Positions 5,166-7,151 of a DNA stretch of 7,151 bases are shown one piece after another. The notes beneath the pieces are model-generated. The model did not search any database. It was not told where the DNA came from and was given only the letters and a program-made list of their open reading frames with translations. The position numbers were made by a program, and so were the translations under genes. Each line of letters starts with the position of its first letter. Position 1 is the stretch's first letter. The DNA comes from Caldifarciminota bacterium (GTDB lineage: Bacteria > Hydrothermota > Tepidihabitantia > Tepidihabitantales > JAOUPE01). The stretch covers positions 1 to 7,151 of the forward strand of contig JAOUPE010000083.1 of assembly GCA_029880025.1 (NCBI GenBank), written 5' to 3'.

Positions 5166-6140
5166 CTATCTTGGATAAAAAAATGTTAGCCTTTTTTCTC
5201 CTGACCCATCAGCGTTGATAATATAAAGGTCGCCACTCCCTTCTTGGGTCAGGTCATTGTGAGAAATTCTGGTATAAACTATCTTTTTACCATCCGGACT
5301 CCAGGAAGGCCATTCACCTCCTTTCTTTGTAAGTTTTTGGGGACTACTTCCATTTACGTTGACTACCCATATATTGGTAATGTCGTTGGTGTAGACATAC
5401 GGTTTACAAAATACTACTTTACTACCATCAGGCGAAAAAGATGGCATGTCTATTGCACCATCCTCTTCATGAACCATTTCCGCATTCTCGCCTGATGTGT
5501 CAACCAGCATCAATCCACCTACCCATCTGTTTCCTTGCCAAAGCGACCCACTAAAGACCAATTTGCTGCCATCCGGAGACCAGGACGGCACTGCTCCGTA
5601 AGGGTATACAAACTTTTCTATTCCCGTTTCTAAATCTAGAATTCGTAACCCCCCGTCAGTACCAGGAGTAGAGAAAGCAATTTTTTTTCCGTCTGGACTG
5701 AAGGAAGGCCAAAACTTTTTTCCCTGCTGAGTAATTTTGACAAAACTATCGCCATCAGCACTTACCATCCATATCCTACCGATTCTGTCATTCGCCGCAA
5801 TCCATTTGCCGTCAGGAGACCATTCTGGTGCGCCGTAGAATTCTATTCCATCGGGTGTCTTTTGAGTCAGAAATTTGATTTCACTTCCATCAGATTTAAC
5901 CGTCCATAATCCTACCGAATCATGTGGAATAGGCGTTTCCGGTGGTATTATTTCCCACGGTTCGTTAACGAATACGATTAGATTATTTGGCCCCCAATCC
6001 GATTCGGCAGCACAAAATGATGGAATAGGATATGTTTCTTCTTTTTTACAATTTACTGTAAGGGACAATATAGAAAGAAAGAGGAACACCGGATATTTAA
6101 GAAACTTGCACCCTATCGGTTCGATTAAATAGTATTTCAT
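5166..6140 (-). CDS. TolB-like (PD40) beta-propeller probable lipoprotein
   Basis: This 324-residue exported protein has a hydrophobic export segment (YPVFLFLSILSLTVNC) ending at C31. The lipobox LTVNC is imperfect because Asn replaces the usual Gly, Ala or Ser before Cys, so lipidation is probable, not certain. The mature part is a WD40/PD40 propeller: five blade signatures with SPDG at about 108, 148, 188, 236 and 281 (PEWSPDGKWIA, PSFSPDGKKIAF, PSWSPDGSKLVF and two more). A degenerate first blade (SDWGPNNLIVFV, about 47-58) makes six in all, as in TolB. Such proteins bind partners or ligands in the periplasm; no enzyme site is visible, and a pal/tol operon is not present. I start at ATG 6140, with GAG four bases upstream; a TTG at 6152 would add four residues. 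A promoter and a leader of about 115 nt lie upstream. Confidence 0.85.
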   Translation of the reverse strand: MKYYLIEPIGCKFLKYPVFLFLSILSLTVNCKKEETYPIPSFCAAESDWGPNNLIVFVNEPWEIIPPETPIPHDSVGLWTVKSDGSEIKFLTQKTPDGIEFYGAPEWSPDGKWIAANDRIGRIWMVSADGDSFVKITQQGKKFWPSFSPDGKKIAFSTPGTDGGLRILDLETGIEKFVYPYGAVPSWSPDGSKLVFSGSLWQGNRWVGGLMLVDTSGENAEMVHEEDGAIDMPSFSPDGSKVVFCKPYVYTNDITNIWVVNVNGSSPQKLTKKGGEWPSWSPDGKKIVYTRISHNDLTQEGSGDLYIINADGSGEKRLTFFYPR

Positions 6141-6260
6141 TTTCTCGTGCAAAGACTGGCTGAAGTGATAACGGCTTTGAGGGGAAAAATTAAAGAATAA
6201 TGATACCTCGGATTTAACTTAGCCTTTTTAGCACGCATTGGCACTTCCTTATTCGGCAAC

Positions 6261-6288
6261 AATATAACCAAGATTAGAAATTTGTCAA
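6261..6288 (-). promoter_or_regulatory. Sigma70-type promoter for the propeller lipoprotein gene
   Basis: TTGACA (6288-6283) and TATATT (6266-6261) on the minus strand are separated by 16 bp, close to consensus. The expected start near 6254 gives a leader of about 115 nt. Within it, CGTGC and GCACG near the two ends could pair and partly cover the weak GAG ribosome-binding site, but the stems are short. Confidence 0.65.
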
Positions 6289-6317
6289 GCTCGAACTGTA
6301 GAGTCGTACAGGGAGCT
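6288..6317. repeat. Inverted repeat just upstream of the propeller promoter
   Basis: AGCTC (6288-6292) faces GAGCT (6313-6317), and inside it CTGTA (6296-6300) faces TACAG (6307-6311) around a 6-base loop. It lies between the protease stop codon and the -35 box. No T-tract follows on either strand, so it is a weak terminator candidate for the protease gene or an operator-like site; I cannot tell which. Confidence 0.35.
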
Positions 6318-6331
6318 ATGAATCGAAATAA

Positions 6332-7150
6332 TTATTTCTTCTGGTGGGCGAGATAATCTTGCTTGGCACTTTCAAACATGAAGAAGCGTCCAATCGCTTC
6401 CATCGTAACCACACCTAATAATTCATTGTCCTTCACTACCGGCAAAGAAGAACAACCACAACTCTTTATTTGTTCATAAACCTCGGTCAACATCTGTTCA
6501 GGCTTTACCGCAATGAATTCTTTTCTCATCACTTCGGAAACCTTAGTAGCCAAATCCAATTTATGTAATGCACTCAAGATTTCATTTTTGGTCAAAATAC
6601 CAACGATTTCATTTTCGCTGACCACTGGAAAATCTTCCTGGAATCCATGATAGATGTGTTCCAAAGCTTTTCTTAAATTGTCATCTGGTGCGAGTTTTTG
6701 AAAATTTGTCGCCATTACCTGTGCTGCTGGAATATTCCGTAATAAAGAACGAATCTGAACCATTCTTTCTTCCTCACCGGCTCCGATATAGATGAAAAAA
6801 GCGATGAAGATAAGCCAGATATTAAAGAATAGTCCGATAATTCCTAATAGAATCGCAAAACCCTGTCCGACCGTAGCCGCAATTTTAGTTGCTTCGGCAT
6901 AGCCCATACGCCGGGCTAAAATCGAACGGAATACCCTGCCGCCATCCATCGGAAAGCCAGGCAGAATATTGAAGATACCGAGCATAATATTGACCCACAT
7001 CAGATTGGGTAAAAATTTGCCGCCGACCAATGAAAAGCCGGTAATGCTTTTGAAGCCGCTAACCAAAACGATTATCAGAAAGATTAACAGGGCAATCCCA
7101 AAACTTACCAGGGGTCCAGTTATCGCAATCCTTAACTCTTGCCTGGGGTC
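6332..7150 (-). CDS. Site-2 protease (peptidase M50 family) with two CBS domains, C-terminal part (partial)
   Basis: The frame stays open to the right edge, giving 272 residues of an integral membrane metalloprotease; the N-terminus with the HExxH zinc site lies outside the window. Visible residues 8-32 form a membrane segment containing the TGPLVSF motif. Residues 50-72 carry NILPGFPMDGGRVFR, in which D69 is the third zinc ligand of S2P-type enzymes. A further hydrophobic hairpin spans about 96-123. Two CBS domains follow, at about 142-198 (VMATNFQKLAPDDNL, DFPVVSENEIVGILT) and 203-258 (VSEVMRKEFIAVKP, SSLPVVKDNELLGVVT). This fold order is typical of bacterial S2P homologues whose CBS pair may sense adenine nucleotides. 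These enzymes cleave membrane-spanning proteins such as anti-sigma factors; no sigma or anti-sigma gene is visible here, so the substrate is unknown. An internal TTG at 7066 is not a true start, because the motif continues upstream. Confidence 0.9.
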   Translation of the reverse strand, partial: DPRQELRIAITGPLVSFGIALLIFLIIVLVSGFKSITGFSLVGGKFLPNLMWVNIMLGIFNILPGFPMDGGRVFRSILARRMGYAEATKIAATVGQGFAILLGIIGLFFNIWLIFIAFFIYIGAGEEERMVQIRSLLRNIPAAQVMATNFQKLAPDDNLRKALEHIYHGFQEDFPVVSENEIVGILTKNEILSALHKLDLATKVSEVMRKEFIAVKPEQMLTEVYEQIKSCGCSSLPVVKDNELLGVVTMEAIGRFFMFESAKQDYLAHQKK

Positions 7151-7151
7151 T

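Noticed and set aside
6141..6254. Structured riboswitch in the propeller gene leader
   Set aside because: Only short nested stems (CGTGC/GCACG, GGCT/AGCC, GAGG/CCTC) can be drawn, and no known riboswitch core is recognisable.

Overview
This 7.15-kb chromosomal window most likely comes from an uncultured, Gram-negative-type bacterium of the FCB group or a nearby candidate phylum (WOR-3/Stahlbacteria-like). That assignment is an inference. It rests on a large secreted protein with a FlgD/Por-type C-terminal sorting domain, a TolB-like propeller lipoprotein, an outer-membrane-like C-terminus, AT-rich coding DNA and relics of small dispersed repeats. Nothing in the window is a phylogenetic marker.

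Layout. On the + strand are the C-terminal end of a beta-strand-rich protein (3-167) and, overlapping its stop codon by ATGA, a complete PHP-type histidinol-phosphatase-family hydrolase (164-1009). All other genes are on the minus strand: a 904-residue secreted multidomain protein (1948-4662), a beta-propeller lipoprotein (5166-6140), and the C-terminal 272 residues of a site-2 (M50) membrane protease with two CBS domains (6332-7150). Two similar sigma70-type promoters (TTGACA, 16-bp spacer, TAGATT or TATATT) lie upstream of the secreted protein and the propeller lipoprotein. Each implies a 5' leader of about 95-115 nt.

The most striking object is the 938-bp gap between the convergent hydrolase and secreted-protein genes. 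It carries a sharply bounded block of about 75% G+C in DNA that is otherwise AT-rich. The block has 18 perfectly phased 12-bp units (1399-1614) with an invariant TWGCC core, preceded by about five units with small phase slips. It is framed by 24-bp imperfect inverted repeats (1291-1314 and 1612-1635). Most units are themselves palindromes or near-palindromes (GGYTWGCC). I recognise no named family; a REP/BIME-like or satellite-like element is the best working idea. The same gap holds relics of two common dispersed repeats next to the hydrolase gene.

A second decayed region lies between the secreted protein and the propeller gene. A 315-bp element with 15-bp perfect inverted ends (GGGTCAGGTCTTGAC) contains only the C-terminal helix-turn-helix-like tail of what looks like a REP-associated (RAYT-type) transposase. 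It sits six codons into a reading frame that has an excellent ribosome-binding site directly at the propeller gene's stop codon, so it may have destroyed the operon's second gene. The secreted protein's leader can fold into a long two-part hairpin that ends one base from its Shine-Dalgarno sequence.

The minus-strand genes share a cell-envelope theme (secreted surface protein, probable lipoprotein, intramembrane protease), but no joint pathway can be shown from this sequence.
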